Source: Lutibacter agarilyticus (lineage in GTDB: Bacteria > Bacteroidota > Bacteroidia > Flavobacteriales > Flavobacteriaceae). Taken from it: DNA of 64,000 nt. Within the stretch, counting starts at the first letter, position 1, and every line of letters starts with the position of its first letter. A model generated the notes under the pieces. That model was not told the origin of the DNA. It was given only the letters and a program-made list of their open reading frames with translations, and searched no databases. The position numbers and the translations under genes were made by a program. Below are positions 25,680 to 33,974 of the stretch, in pieces. The stretch spans positions 1 to 64,000 of the forward strand of contig NZ_FZNT01000009.1 of the NCBI RefSeq assembly GCF_900188235.1, written 5' to 3'.

Positions 25680-26897
25680 ATGCAACAGTTTTTTAAAACT
25701 TTTAAGGTAGCCTTTCAGGCAATTAATAAAAACCGATCACGTAGTTTACTTACCGTGTTAGGAATTATTATTGGTGTAGCCGCTGTAATTATGACTATTT
25801 CTGCAGGTGAAGGAGCTACGTTAGAAGTTCAAAAACAAATATCTGGTTTAGGAACAAATTTATTAATGATTTATACAAAAACCGAGCATAGAGCCGGCGC
25901 TCATGTAAGAATGGGAAAACCGGTAAATAAAAAAGATTTTGATATGTTACAACATAACGCTGTTTGGATTTCAAAATTATCGCCTTTAATTGTAGACGTA
26001 GCCCAAGCTATTGGTCCTAATGGCTATAAGTCCATAGCAATTTATGGCGTTTCCGATCAATATTTTGATATTTTGAGTAGGGATTTAGCTTCAGGTGAAT
26101 TTTTTAAAGAAGAAGAAGTAACAACAGCAGGTAAAGTATGTGTAATAGGTAAAACGTTGAAAGACGAATTGTTTTCAGATTTAGATCCTATTGGTAGGCA
26201 AATTAGAATAGATAAAATCCCATTTACAGTAATTGGTTTACTAAAAGAAGAAGGGAAAGGAGCCATGGGACAAGATCAAGACGATATTATTTTGGCACCC
26301 TACACCACCATTCAAAATAGATTGCACGGACATAGAAGAGGGTATGATATTATTATGGCAAGTGCCATAAATGAAGATCATATTATTGATGCTGAAATTG
26401 AAGCTACTGAGTTAATGCGGGAATCTCACAAAATTTTAGAAGGCGAAGAAGATGATTTTGAAATTACAACTCAAATAGAATTACAAGAAATTACGGGGAA
26501 TGTTACGGGCATTTTAACCATTCTATTAGGTGCTATTGCTAGTATTTCATTAATAGTAGGTGGCATAGGTATTATGAATATTATGTTGGTTTCGGTAACC
26601 GAAAGAACACGGGAAATTGGAACCCGTTTAGCTATTGGGGCAAGAGAAAGTGATATTTTAACCCAGTTTTTAATTGAAGCAATTGTATTGAGTTTAGCAG
26701 GTGGTGTTTTAGGAGTTGTTTTAGGCATTGCAGGAAATCAAATAATTTATAAACTCACCAATTTTTTTATTCCAACAGCGCTGTATTCAATTTTAATTGG
26801 TTTTGGTTTTGCCGCCCTGGTGGGCATTGCATTTGGGTATTTTCCTGCCAGAAAAGCCGCAAAATTAAACCCTATAGATGCCTTGAGATATGAATAA
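25680..26897 (+). CDS. MacB/FtsX-type ABC transporter permease
   Basis: The 405-residue protein has one N-terminal membrane helix (about 20-42; SLLTVLGIIIGVAAVIMTIS), a large periplasmic MacB-PCD domain (about 45-270) and three C-terminal helices (about 280-395). The ends of the helices carry typical motifs (GGIGIMNIMLVSVTERTREI and the final PARKAAKLNPIDALRYE). It uses ATP hydrolysis by the preceding subunit to drive mechanotransmission rather than transport through the membrane helices. It lies 11 nt ahead of FtsH. Confidence 0.93.
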   Translation: MQQFFKTFKVAFQAINKNRSRSLLTVLGIIIGVAAVIMTISAGEGATLEVQKQISGLGTNLLMIYTKTEHRAGAHVRMGKPVNKKDFDMLQHNAVWISKLSPLIVDVAQAIGPNGYKSIAIYGVSDQYFDILSRDLASGEFFKEEEVTTAGKVCVIGKTLKDELFSDLDPIGRQIRIDKIPFTVIGLLKEEGKGAMGQDQDDIILAPYTTIQNRLHGHRRGYDIIMASAINEDHIIDAEIEATELMRESHKILEGEEDDFEITTQIELQEITGNVTGILTILLGAIASISLIVGGIGIMNIMLVSVTERTREIGTRLAIGARESDILTQFLIEAIVLSLAGGVLGVVLGIAGNQIIYKLTNFFIPTALYSILIGFGFAALVGIAFGYFPARKAAKLNPIDALRYE

Positions 26898-26908
26898 TAA
26901 TTTCAAAA

Positions 26909-28861
26909 ATGAAAAAACAAGACAAGTTATATAGTACAAATTCTTCAGAAGAAAAGCAAACACAAGCTCCTTCTCCAAAAGGTTTTAAAATGTATTGGTT
27001 GTACTTGTTGTTTTTAGGGTTCATGATTTTTTTTATGTTTTTCGGACAAACATTTAATACAAAAGAAATTGGCTGGATAGAGTTTGAGCAAACAATGTTA
27101 CATACCCATGATGTTGAAAAAATTATAGTTGTAAATAAAGAAATTGCGGAGGTATTTATTAAAAGTGAAAAACTAAAAGATCCTAAATATCAAAATATTC
27201 CGAAGGGTAAATTTATTTCAAACACATCTCCACATTATATCATTTCAATAGGTTCTGTTGATAGTTTTGAAAATAAATTGCAGCAAGCTCAAAAGGATTT
27301 TTCACCATCAGAATTAGTTGATGTACGCTATGTAAATAGAACTAATTGGTGGAGTACTATTGTTTGGATACTTCCATTCGGACTCTTAATTTTATTTTGG
27401 ATGTATCTGTTTCGAGGCTTGGGAAAATCAACTATGGGAGGTGCTGTTTTTAACTTTGGAAAATCAACAGCAAAATTGCTAGATAAGGATACTAAAAGCA
27501 CTGTAACTTTTAAAGATGTAGCAGGTTTAAAAGAAGCTAAAAAAGAGGTCGAAGAAATTGTTGATTTTTTAAAAAATCCTGCTACTTATACCAAGCTTGG
27601 AGCAAAAATTCCAAAAGGGGTAATGTTGGTAGGTCCTACCGGAACAGGTAAAACATTAATGGCTAAAGCAGTTGCAGGTGAAGCCAATGTTCCTTTTTTT
27701 TCTTTATCTGGTTCAGAATTTGTTGAAATGTTTGTGGGTGTTGGAGCCTCAAGGGTTCGAGATTTATTTAAACAAGCAAAACAAAAAGCGCCAAGCATTA
27801 TTTTTATTGATGAAATTGATGCTGTTGGCCGTTCACGTAGTAAATTAAATTCCTTTCAATCTAATGATGAAAGAGAGAATACCTTAAACCAGCTTTTAAC
27901 AGAACTTGATGGCTTTGGAACCAATACTGGCGTTATTGTTTTAGCAGCAACCAACAGAGCTGATATTTTAGACAAAGCCTTATTGAGACCAGGAAGATTT
28001 GATCGTCATATTTATTTAGAATTACCAAATAAACAGGAGCGCATAGAAATATATGAAGTTCATTTAAAACCCATAAAAAAAGCAAAGGATGTTGATGTTC
28101 AATTACTAGCATCTTTAAGTCCGGGGTTTTCTGGAGCAGATATCGCCAATATTTGTAATGAAGCAGCTTTAATAGCTGCACGTAAAAAACAGCAAGCAGT
28201 TTTTCAAGAAGATTTTATGGAAGCCAGAGATCGTGTGGTTGGTGGTTTGGAACGGCGAGGTAAAATTATTTCACCTAAAGAAAAGAAAATTGTAGCGTAT
28301 CATGAGGCTGGTCATGCCATAGCGAGTTGGTATTTAAAAAATGTAGATTCCCTTGTAAAAGTTTCAATTATTCCTAGAGGAAAATCTTTGGGAGGTGCTT
28401 GGTACCTTCCTGAAGAGCACCAAATTATCACCAAATCACAATTTACGGATCAGCTTTGTGCTTCTTTGGGAGGAAGAGCAGCCGAAGAAATTATTTTTAA
28501 GGAAGCTTCTTCGGGCGCATTAGACGATTTGGAAAAAGTAACAAAACAGGCGTATACAATGGTAGCTTATTATGGTTTAAATACAAAAATGGGCCCCATG
28601 AGTTTTTACGATTCTACTGGTGAGAATGAGCGTTTTTTAGGAAAACCTTACAGCGAAAAGATGGCTGAGCTTATTGATAAGGAGGTGCAGGATTTAATAA
28701 ATTTAAGCTATGAGAAGGTGTCTAAATTATTAATAACCCACCAAAAAGAGCTTGAAGTTCTTGCTAAATTATTGTTGAAGAAAGAAGTAGTATACTTAGA
28801 AGATCTTGAACAAATATTAGGGGAAAGAATCAATGAAACGCCTATAAATATAGCTGATTAA
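26909..28861 (+). CDS. ftsH: ATP-dependent zinc metalloprotease FtsH
   Basis: The protein is 650 residues. Two membrane helices (about 29-47 and 150-168) flank a periplasmic domain. The AAA domain has Walker A GPTGTGKT at 242-249, Walker B IIFIDEID at 297-304 and the second region of homology ending RPGRFDR. The zinc protease motif HEAGH is at 465-469. FtsH degrades damaged membrane proteins. Flavobacterial housekeeping FtsH is usually not next to an ABC exporter, so this is probably an additional, stress-specific copy; that needs the whole genome. It is the fifth gene in the operon from 23212 and is followed closely by paralogue 2 of the small helical family. Confidence 0.95.
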   Translation: MKKQDKLYSTNSSEEKQTQAPSPKGFKMYWLYLLFLGFMIFFMFFGQTFNTKEIGWIEFEQTMLHTHDVEKIIVVNKEIAEVFIKSEKLKDPKYQNIPKGKFISNTSPHYIISIGSVDSFENKLQQAQKDFSPSELVDVRYVNRTNWWSTIVWILPFGLLILFWMYLFRGLGKSTMGGAVFNFGKSTAKLLDKDTKSTVTFKDVAGLKEAKKEVEEIVDFLKNPATYTKLGAKIPKGVMLVGPTGTGKTLMAKAVAGEANVPFFSLSGSEFVEMFVGVGASRVRDLFKQAKQKAPSIIFIDEIDAVGRSRSKLNSFQSNDERENTLNQLLTELDGFGTNTGVIVLAATNRADILDKALLRPGRFDRHIYLELPNKQERIEIYEVHLKPIKKAKDVDVQLLASLSPGFSGADIANICNEAALIAARKKQQAVFQEDFMEARDRVVGGLERRGKIISPKEKKIVAYHEAGHAIASWYLKNVDSLVKVSIIPRGKSLGGAWYLPEEHQIITKSQFTDQLCASLGGRAAEEIIFKEASSGALDDLEKVTKQAYTMVAYYGLNTKMGPMSFYDSTGENERFLGKPYSEKMAELIDKEVQDLINLSYEKVSKLLITHQKELEVLAKLLLKKEVVYLEDLEQILGERINETPINIAD

Positions 28862-28894
28862 AGTATTGAAATAATAACTTAAAAATTAAATATC

Positions 28895-29281
28895 ATGAAA
28901 AAAGAACTTATTTTTAATTCAGACTTACATTTTGAACATAAACTTTGGAGACGTGAACTTTTCTTTTGGGAAGATGAATTAAAATCGTTTCAAAATAGGT
29001 TGAAAGAACTTGTAAAACGTTGGGATGATAAAGAAATGTTAGCTCAATTAGAACATTATCAAAATCAATTTATGATACAGGAAAATGCAATTGATAAATT
29101 GCAAGATCATATCAATGTTCACGAAACAATTATTGCGAATTCAAGTAAAAAAGGAAAAGATGTGTTAGATATTAGCCTGGTGAAAATGCACGTAGAATTT
29201 AGAAATAAAATGGAGGTTCAGCGGCATATTTACAGAGACCTTAAAGATGAGTTTTTCAAATTTCTTACTAAATATATGTAA
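28895..29281 (+). CDS. Small helical protein, W-[DE]-F-[DN]E family (paralogue 2)
   Basis: The 128-residue protein is unrecognised. The family motif starts at Trp18 (WRRELFFWEDELKSF). Two further helices follow, and the C-terminus ends in a helix with LKDEFFKFLTKY. It is soluble and charged. It closes the 23212-29281 operon, so two members of the family bracket the MacAB-FtsH genes. The position suggests a partner or adaptor for that machinery, but nothing in the sequence proves it. Confidence 0.72.
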   Translation: MKKELIFNSDLHFEHKLWRRELFFWEDELKSFQNRLKELVKRWDDKEMLAQLEHYQNQFMIQENAIDKLQDHINVHETIIANSSKKGKDVLDISLVKMHVEFRNKMEVQRHIYRDLKDEFFKFLTKYM

Positions 29282-29309
29282 GTAATAAACACATTCAATT
29301 TTAATTGAT

Positions 29310-29352
29310 TGATATGAATCATTTTACTTTTGAATATTTCATTTTAAATTAG
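29310..29352 (+). promoter_or_regulatory. Crp/Fnr-type box and -7 element, second USP gene
   Basis: ATTGATATGAATCATTTT has core TGA 29310-29312 and TCA 29319-29321 (centre 29315.5). TAAATTAG (29345-29352) is centred exactly 33 bp downstream and matches five of six fixed positions. The transcript would start about 20 nt before the ATG at 29377. Confidence 0.7.
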
Positions 29353-29376
29353 TGTATAATTTAAATAACTGCAAAA

Positions 29377-30225
29377 ATGAAAGACATATTAATTCCTACA
29401 GACTTTTCAGAAAATTCATGGAATGCAATTGAGTATGCACTTCATTTTTTTAAAGATATACCTTGTAATTTTTATTTGCTTCATGTAACATTAATTAAGC
29501 ATTATGGTGCAAGCGAATTTCCATTATTTCTTTCAGGTGATGTTGTAGATGTTGTATTGGAAAAGCAAGGGGAAATAGCCTTAAAAAATGTATTGAAAAA
29601 AATTAAGAAACACTATCCCAATCCTCTTCATAATTTCCAACTGATAAATACTTATAATTTGTTTATACATTCAGTAAAAGAAGTTATAAAAGAAAAAGGT
29701 ATTGATTTAGTTGTTATGGGGACAAAAGGTGCGTCAGGTTTAAGTGAAATAATAGTTGGGAGTAATACGGGGGATTTAATAACCCAAGTAGAATGTCCAG
29801 TTCTTGTAGTGCCTGAAAAAGGAGTTTTTAAAATTCCTGAGGAAATTGCTTTTCCTACAGATTATAATATTTTTTATCCTACCGCTATTTTAAATGAAAT
29901 AGATAAGCTTTCGGCAATGTTCAATGCTTCAATTAGAATTTTATACATTCAAAAAAAGGAGGAGCATTTAACAAAATTTCAATTGGAGAATAAAGCGTAT
30001 TTACACGATTTTTTTTTCGATAAAAAGCATAGTTTTCATAAAATTATAAATAAAAAAATTGAGGCTGGTGTGCAGTGCTTTCTAGAGAGTAGAAATATCG
30101 ACTTAATTGTGATGGTTGCTAAAAATATAAATCTTTTCCAGCGTATATTGTTTAGACCCACTATTGAAGAGATTAGTTATCATACTGATGTTCCTTTTTT
30201 AGTGTTGCATGAACCTAATTTATAA
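29377..30225 (+). CDS. Tandem universal stress protein (two UspA domains)
   Basis: The protein is 282 residues. The first domain is well conserved: ILIPTDFSENSWNAIEYALHF, then the nucleotide loop GTKGASGLSEIIVGSNTGDL, then CPVLVVPEKG. The second half (about 150-280) retains the fold outline (IAFPTDY..., DVPFLVL) but has lost the glycine loop. It is a single-gene unit with its own Crp/Fnr-type promoter and is the second tandem Usp in the window. The paralogues differ clearly, so they are not a recent duplication. Confidence 0.92.
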   Translation: MKDILIPTDFSENSWNAIEYALHFFKDIPCNFYLLHVTLIKHYGASEFPLFLSGDVVDVVLEKQGEIALKNVLKKIKKHYPNPLHNFQLINTYNLFIHSVKEVIKEKGIDLVVMGTKGASGLSEIIVGSNTGDLITQVECPVLVVPEKGVFKIPEEIAFPTDYNIFYPTAILNEIDKLSAMFNASIRILYIQKKEEHLTKFQLENKAYLHDFFFDKKHSFHKIINKKIEAGVQCFLESRNIDLIVMVAKNINLFQRILFRPTIEEISYHTDVPFLVLHEPNL

Positions 30226-30396
30226 GCTGTAGAAAATAGTTTCATTTTTTTTACCATTTTAAGTTTTAATGATAAATGATCATAACAAATTTTTAAAGAT
30301 TATTAAAAGAAGATAATATCAGCTGTGTTTTTCAGTGTTAAAAGGACAAGATTAGTAGTTAGCTATCTAAACGAATTCAATTATGAGGTAGCTTAC

Positions 30397-31023
30397 TTAG
30401 GCTAATTCATGCAGTATTTCTAAAACTTCGTTATCACTAACTTGATTGAAATTTTCATAAAATTGTCCTACAGCATTGAAATTAGCAGGTGTTAGTAAAC
30501 AAATGATATTGGTTACTGATGTTAAACTTTTAATCCTTCTAATTGCATTTTTTGGAGCAACAGGCAATGCCACAATAATTTTCGAAGGGTTTTCCTTTTC
30601 AATAAGTTGAATACTTGATATTAATGTATTTCCAGTGGCAACACCATCATCAACAACAATTATTATTTTATTGTTAAAAGTTTTGGGTTTAGCATCACCA
30701 TAATACCATTGCTGTCTTTTTTGTAATAATTGTTTAACGCGTTGTGTTTCTTCTTCAATATATGTTTTGGAAACACCTTGAATATTGTCTGTAATAACAC
30801 TATTTTTTAAGGTTACTGCCCCAATTGCATATTCTTTATTTATAGGATGTCCAATTTTTTTTGAGAGTACAATTTCTAAAGGTACATTTAATTTTTCAGC
30901 AATTGCAGCTCCAACAGGAACACCGCCTCTTGGAATGGCCACAATTAAAACATCTTTATGATTACTATACTTTGTTAGTTGTTTTGCTAGTAAGTTTCCT
31001 GCCTCAGTTCTATTTGTAAACAT
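30397..31023 (-). CDS. Phosphoribosyltransferase family protein
   Basis: The 208-residue protein has a type I phosphoribosyltransferase fold. The PRPP-binding motif is VIVVDDGVATGNT near residues 123-135, with the preceding strand at about 24-32 (VLIVAIPRGGVPVG). Proteins of this group occur beside or fused to alpha/beta hydrolases in low-oxygen stress regulons, for example the fused Rv0571c of mycobacteria. Its base substrate is unknown. The hydrolase gene lies 6 nt upstream, and both are probably transcribed from the promoter at 32771-32813. Confidence 0.85.
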   Translation of the reverse strand: MFTNRTEAGNLLAKQLTKYSNHKDVLIVAIPRGGVPVGAAIAEKLNVPLEIVLSKKIGHPINKEYAIGAVTLKNSVITDNIQGVSKTYIEEETQRVKQLLQKRQQWYYGDAKPKTFNNKIIIVVDDGVATGNTLISSIQLIEKENPSKIIVALPVAPKNAIRRIKSLTSVTNIICLLTPANFNAVGQFYENFNQVSDNEVLEILHELA

Positions 31024-31029
31024 AATTAC

Positions 31030-31677
31030 TTATTTTAGATAGTTATTAAACCATTCAATAGTTAGATTTGCAACCATTTCTAATTTTCCAGGTTCAGAGA
31101 ATAAATGTGACGCACCATCAATGATTTTAAGTTCACATGTCCCTTTAATTTTTGCTTTTGCGAGTTTATTTAAATCAATTACAATACCATCATTACCACC
31201 AACAATTAAAAGGCTAGGAATATTTACATTGCTTAAAATATCAGATGCCAAGTCTGGTCTTCCTCCTCTAGAAACGATGGCTTTTACTGTTTTATTTAGT
31301 TTCTCAGCAGCACAAAATGCTGATGCTGCGCCTGTACTAGCACCAAAATAACCAATTGGTAATTGTTTTTGTTGAAGGTTGTTTTGAACCCATTTAGTTA
31401 CCTTTATAAGTCGTTCGGTAAGCAATTTAATATTAAACCTATTTTCATAAATAGCATCTTCCTTTGGTGTTAACAAATCAAAAAGTAAACTTGAAAATCC
31501 TTTATTCAAAAGTAAATCTGCAACATAATTATTTCTTACACTCAACCTACTACTTCCGCTTCCATGAGAAAATATGATAATTCCTTTTCCTTCATCAGCC
31601 ATTCTTAAATTACCTTTTAAAATAATGGCGTCTAGCTTTATTTCAACGTCTTTATACGTTTTTTGAATAGTGTTCAT
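31030..31677 (-). CDS. Alpha/beta hydrolase, dienelactone hydrolase-like
   Basis: The 215-residue cytoplasmic protein has an alpha/beta hydrolase core. The oxyanion region is FSHGSGSSRLS, the nucleophile elbow Gly-Ala-Ser-Thr-Gly is in GYFGASTGAASAF (Ser near 114), an acid Asp lies in GGNDGIV, and the catalytic His is in GASHLFSEPG near 193. The substrate is unknown. Its tight pairing with the phosphoribosyltransferase, which is fused to a similar hydrolase in other bacteria, implies a joint function. Confidence 0.85.
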   Translation of the reverse strand: MNTIQKTYKDVEIKLDAIILKGNLRMADEGKGIIIFSHGSGSSRLSVRNNYVADLLLNKGFSSLLFDLLTPKEDAIYENRFNIKLLTERLIKVTKWVQNNLQQKQLPIGYFGASTGAASAFCAAEKLNKTVKAIVSRGGRPDLASDILSNVNIPSLLIVGGNDGIVIDLNKLAKAKIKGTCELKIIDGASHLFSEPGKLEMVANLTIEWFNNYLK

Positions 31678-31687
31678 AATTAGCTAT

Positions 31688-32131
31688 TTAAATTAAGAAC
31701 TCTTCAAATATTAAAGATTTTAATTCTTTAGGAAGTTCGGTTCTAATATCTTTTAGCTCACCATGTGAAATGTATTTTCGCAACACTAAAAATGTTGTTT
31801 TTATTTGTTTTGTAGTTTCCTCATCTGAGCCAAAATCATTTACAGCTGTAACACCATCAAACCTGTTTATTAAGTCGATAAATTCAATCAGGCTTTTAAC
31901 CCGTTGTTTTTTATGACTAGACCATCCGTTTACATAAACGGCTTTTAAAAACATTGGTAACTGAGCGATAAATTGTAATGATTCTTCTGTTGAAATAACT
32001 TCTCTTAAACCATGTAATATAGCAGATAGCATACGGCCTGCTTTATTTTTATCTTCAATATTTAATTTTTCAGCATACTCTTTCATAAAAGTATTTGCAT
32101 CGGCTGCGTATTGGTTGAAATTTAGTGCCAT
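31688..32131 (-). CDS. DUF2267 domain protein
   Basis: The 147-residue soluble helical protein carries the DUF2267 pattern: AGRMLSAILHGLREVISTEE, then AQLPMFLKAVYVNGW. The domain's function is unknown; it is often found in stress clusters with Usp, CBS or phosphoribosyltransferase genes. The hydrolase follows 10 nt downstream and the WG-repeat gene lies 12 nt upstream, so the four genes read as one operon. Confidence 0.8.
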   Translation of the reverse strand: MALNFNQYAADANTFMKEYAEKLNIEDKNKAGRMLSAILHGLREVISTEESLQFIAQLPMFLKAVYVNGWSSHKKQRVKSLIEFIDLINRFDGVTAVNDFGSDEETTKQIKTTFLVLRKYISHGELKDIRTELPKELKSLIFEEFLI

Positions 32132-32143
32132 GAGTTTTTTTAA

Positions 32144-32749
32144 TTAAAATTTATAAATGTCCCATTTTTGATCTTTCTTTTTAACAGCAATTACATTGGG
32201 GGCAATAAATTTTGAATAAAAAACAGGTGGTTTTTTAGGGGAATCATTATTTCTTGGGTTTTCCAAATATTTAATAATTTCACCTTTAGGACTTATAATG
32301 AATTCTTCAATTTTGGAAGAAACAATATTCTTTTTTAGAACTTCATTATACCCAATAATATCTTTTGAAGTTAAAATAACAATGGCATAACCATTTTCAA
32401 AATTTGTAGCATTTAAATACATTGGTTCAATAACTACATTTCCTTTTTTATCTATAAAACCAAAGTAATAAGTTTTGTCAATTAATTTTTTAATCAAACA
32501 TCTCTTATTTTTGAAAACTGGATATGATGAGATAATTCCTTTAGAAGAAGGGATATCTGTTAAAACAAAATCGCTTCTAAAGTCAATAACTAATGTGCCA
32601 TTTTTATCAATAAATCCCCATTGATTTCCTTTTTTTACTGCTGCAATATCTCCTTGAAAAGGCGTAGCTTCATCAATGTCATTAAAAATTTGTGCAAATG
32701 AAACAACATGAAGTTGTAAGCAAATAACGATGATTATAAAACGTTTCAT
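32144..32749 (-). CDS. Exported WG-repeat protein
   Basis: The protein starts with a signal peptide (MKRFIIIVICLQLHVVSFAQ) and has at least two WG repeats (QWGFIDKNGTLVID and YYFGFIDKKGNVVIEPMY). WG repeats form small beta structures of unclear function. An ATG at 32770 would add seven residues. The promoter at 32771-32813 places the transcript start near 32765, below that codon, so 32749 is the better start. It is odd that the leader gene of an otherwise cytoplasmic operon encodes an exported protein. Confidence 0.8.
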   Translation of the reverse strand: MKRFIIIVICLQLHVVSFAQIFNDIDEATPFQGDIAAVKKGNQWGFIDKNGTLVIDFRSDFVLTDIPSSKGIISSYPVFKNKRCLIKKLIDKTYYFGFIDKKGNVVIEPMYLNATNFENGYAIVILTSKDIIGYNEVLKKNIVSSKIEEFIISPKGEIIKYLENPRNNDSPKKPPVFYSKFIAPNVIAVKKKDQKWDIYKF

Positions 32750-32770
32750 GATGTAATTTATTTTATACAC

Positions 32771-32813
32771 TAAAGCTATTAATACTATAAATTTTACAAA
32801 ATGATATTGCTCA
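32771..32813 (-). promoter_or_regulatory. Crp/Fnr-type box and -7 element, WG-DUF2267-hydrolase-PRTase operon
   Basis: AAATGATATTGCTCAGTA has core TGA 32802-32804 and TCA 32811-32813 (centre 32807.5). TAGCTTTA on the minus strand (32778-32771) is centred exactly 33 bp away and matches five of six fixed positions. Confidence 0.68.
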
Positions 32814-32872
32814 GTATTGCAAAAAATAAATTGATTGAATAGTATCCTTTGTGAAAATTAAACGTAAATGTT

Positions 32873-32916
32873 TGAGATTAATCATTTTATATTGTTCATA
32901 ATTTGATTTAATTTCA
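32873..32916 (+). promoter_or_regulatory. Crp/Fnr-type box and -7 element, paralogue 3
   Basis: TTTGAGATTAATCATTTT has core TGA 32873-32875 and TCA 32882-32884 (centre 32878.5), 59 bp from the start codon at 32938. The best -7 match is TAATTTCA at 32909-32916, 34 bp away, with four of six fixed positions. Confidence 0.6.
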
Positions 32917-32937
32917 AGTGAATAAATAACTTGTATT

Positions 32938-33348
32938 ATGGATCCAATAGTTTCTTATAAAGCTTTTCAAATTAACAAGAGTTATAGTGATGTTGTTTAT
33001 GATTCTTCAATCTGGATTTCAGATTTTAATTTCATTAAAAATGAATTGTTTTTTTTAAAAACAGTCATAAAATCGAACGCGTTTAAAGCAACAATTCCTA
33101 ATTTATTTGAGAGACTTCAACTATTAGTTAAAGATATTAATAGGTTAAATGAAGACGTTAATTTAATTAAAGAAAAAATTGAAAAGTATAAGTATAAAGT
33201 CACTGAAACTATAAATAGTGATGTTTTTAGTTTTAGTGAAGATTATTTTGAGGGTTATAAAAGTTTAGGAAAAGAAATTTTTGAGTTTGATCAAAAATAT
33301 AAAAATTTCAAGATGCATCTTTATGAATTTTTAATTGAGATTTTTTAA
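32938..33348 (+). CDS. Small helical protein, W-[DE]-F-[DN]E family (paralogue 3)
   Basis: The 136-residue protein is unrecognised. The family motif begins at Trp26 (WISDFNFIKNELFFL). A coiled-coil-like stretch (NRLNEDVNLIKEKIEKYKYK) and a C-terminal helix (YKSLGKEIFEFDQKYKNFKM) follow. It is closest in sequence to paralogue 4 just downstream. It has its own Crp/Fnr-type promoter, and its stop codon lies inside a 46-nt perfect palindrome that carries the next gene's operator. Confidence 0.72.
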   Translation: MDPIVSYKAFQINKSYSDVVYDSSIWISDFNFIKNELFFLKTVIKSNAFKATIPNLFERLQLLVKDINRLNEDVNLIKEKIEKYKYKVTETINSDVFSFSEDYFEGYKSLGKEIFEFDQKYKNFKMHLYEFLIEIF

Positions 33349-33392
33349 TTAAAGTACTCAAAATGATGTACATCATTTTGAGTACTTTAATT
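33347..33392. repeat. 46-nt perfect palindrome overlapping a stop codon and an operator
   Basis: Two 23-nt arms (33347-33369 and 33370-33392) are exact reverse complements with no loop. The centre is the Crp/Fnr-type core TGATGTACATCA. The left end overlaps the TAA stop of paralogue 3. As RNA it would form a long hairpin able to end or stabilise the upstream transcript; as DNA it is a fully symmetrical operator. T content after the stem is only moderate. Confidence 0.9.
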
Positions 33393-33406
33393 CCGTTTTA
33401 CCTTTA
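33364..33406 (+). promoter_or_regulatory. Crp/Fnr-type box and -7 element, paralogue 4
   Basis: AAAATGATGTACATCATTTT has core TGA 33364-33366 and TCA 33373-33375 (centre 33369.5), the most symmetrical box of the set. TACCTTTA (33399-33406) is centred exactly 33 bp downstream and matches five of six fixed positions. The leader to the ATG at 33534 is about 120 nt. Confidence 0.7.
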
Positions 33407-33533
33407 ATACAACTAAAAATGAATTATCCATCATAAAAATAAAAGTTTGTAATTAATAAAATTTTTCATTGCAATTTTTAGTAGATAATTTATTTGATTC
33501 AGATAATATTTTAACCATTTAAATTTCTGTAAA

Positions 33534-33974
33534 ATGAAAAGTAAAATTCTTAAAGATTGGCAAAATAGAGAGAAAAGCATTGAAGAATTACACAATGATT
33601 CTATAGTATGGATTTCAGAAATAAATTTTATAAGAGATGAAATACGTTTTTTAGAGCACTTACTAAAAGATAATTATATTGATTGTTTATCAGCCGGTTT
33701 GTATAAAAAAATAGAAACATTAGTCAATCAAATGTCTTTTGAAAGAGTTGCTGGGAAAACACTTGAAATTGTTATTAAAGAACAGGAAGCTGTTTTATCA
33801 AATTTAATTAAAACGAATAGCGTTTTAAGCAATAAAAATTATTTAGATAATCATCGGAAATTAGAATTTGAGATGGATTCCTTTGCTGCAAAATACAAAC
33901 GAATTAAAAAGGAAATTTTTGAAATTATTGAAAATGTGATGAAACAAAAAGAACAAAAAAAATTGCTTAGTTAA
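33534..33974 (+). CDS. Small helical protein, W-[DE]-F-[DN]E family (paralogue 4)
   Basis: The 146-residue protein is unrecognised. The family motif starts at Trp26 (WISEINFIRDEIRFL). Helices of mixed hydrophobic/charged pattern and a C-terminal segment (KLEFEMDSFAAKYKRIKKEI) follow. It shares W-I-S-[DE] and the [DN]-E-[LI]-x-F-L core with paralogue 3, which suggests a tandem duplication. It is the last gene of the region that carries Crp/Fnr-type boxes. Confidence 0.72.
   Translation: MKSKILKDWQNREKSIEELHNDSIVWISEINFIRDEIRFLEHLLKDNYIDCLSAGLYKKIETLVNQMSFERVAGKTLEIVIKEQEAVLSNLIKTNSVLSNKNYLDNHRKLEFEMDSFAAKYKRIKKEIFEIIENVMKQKEQKKLLS

Noticed and set aside
30270-30285. Crp/Fnr-type box between convergent genes
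   Set aside because: TGATAAATGATCA has a spacing of 7 and lies between two gene ends where no promoter is needed.
397-33974. Genomic island integrated at tRNA-Val
   Set aside because: The tRNA is intact, I see no copy of its 3' end near 34 kb, and no integrase, transposase or composition change is visible.
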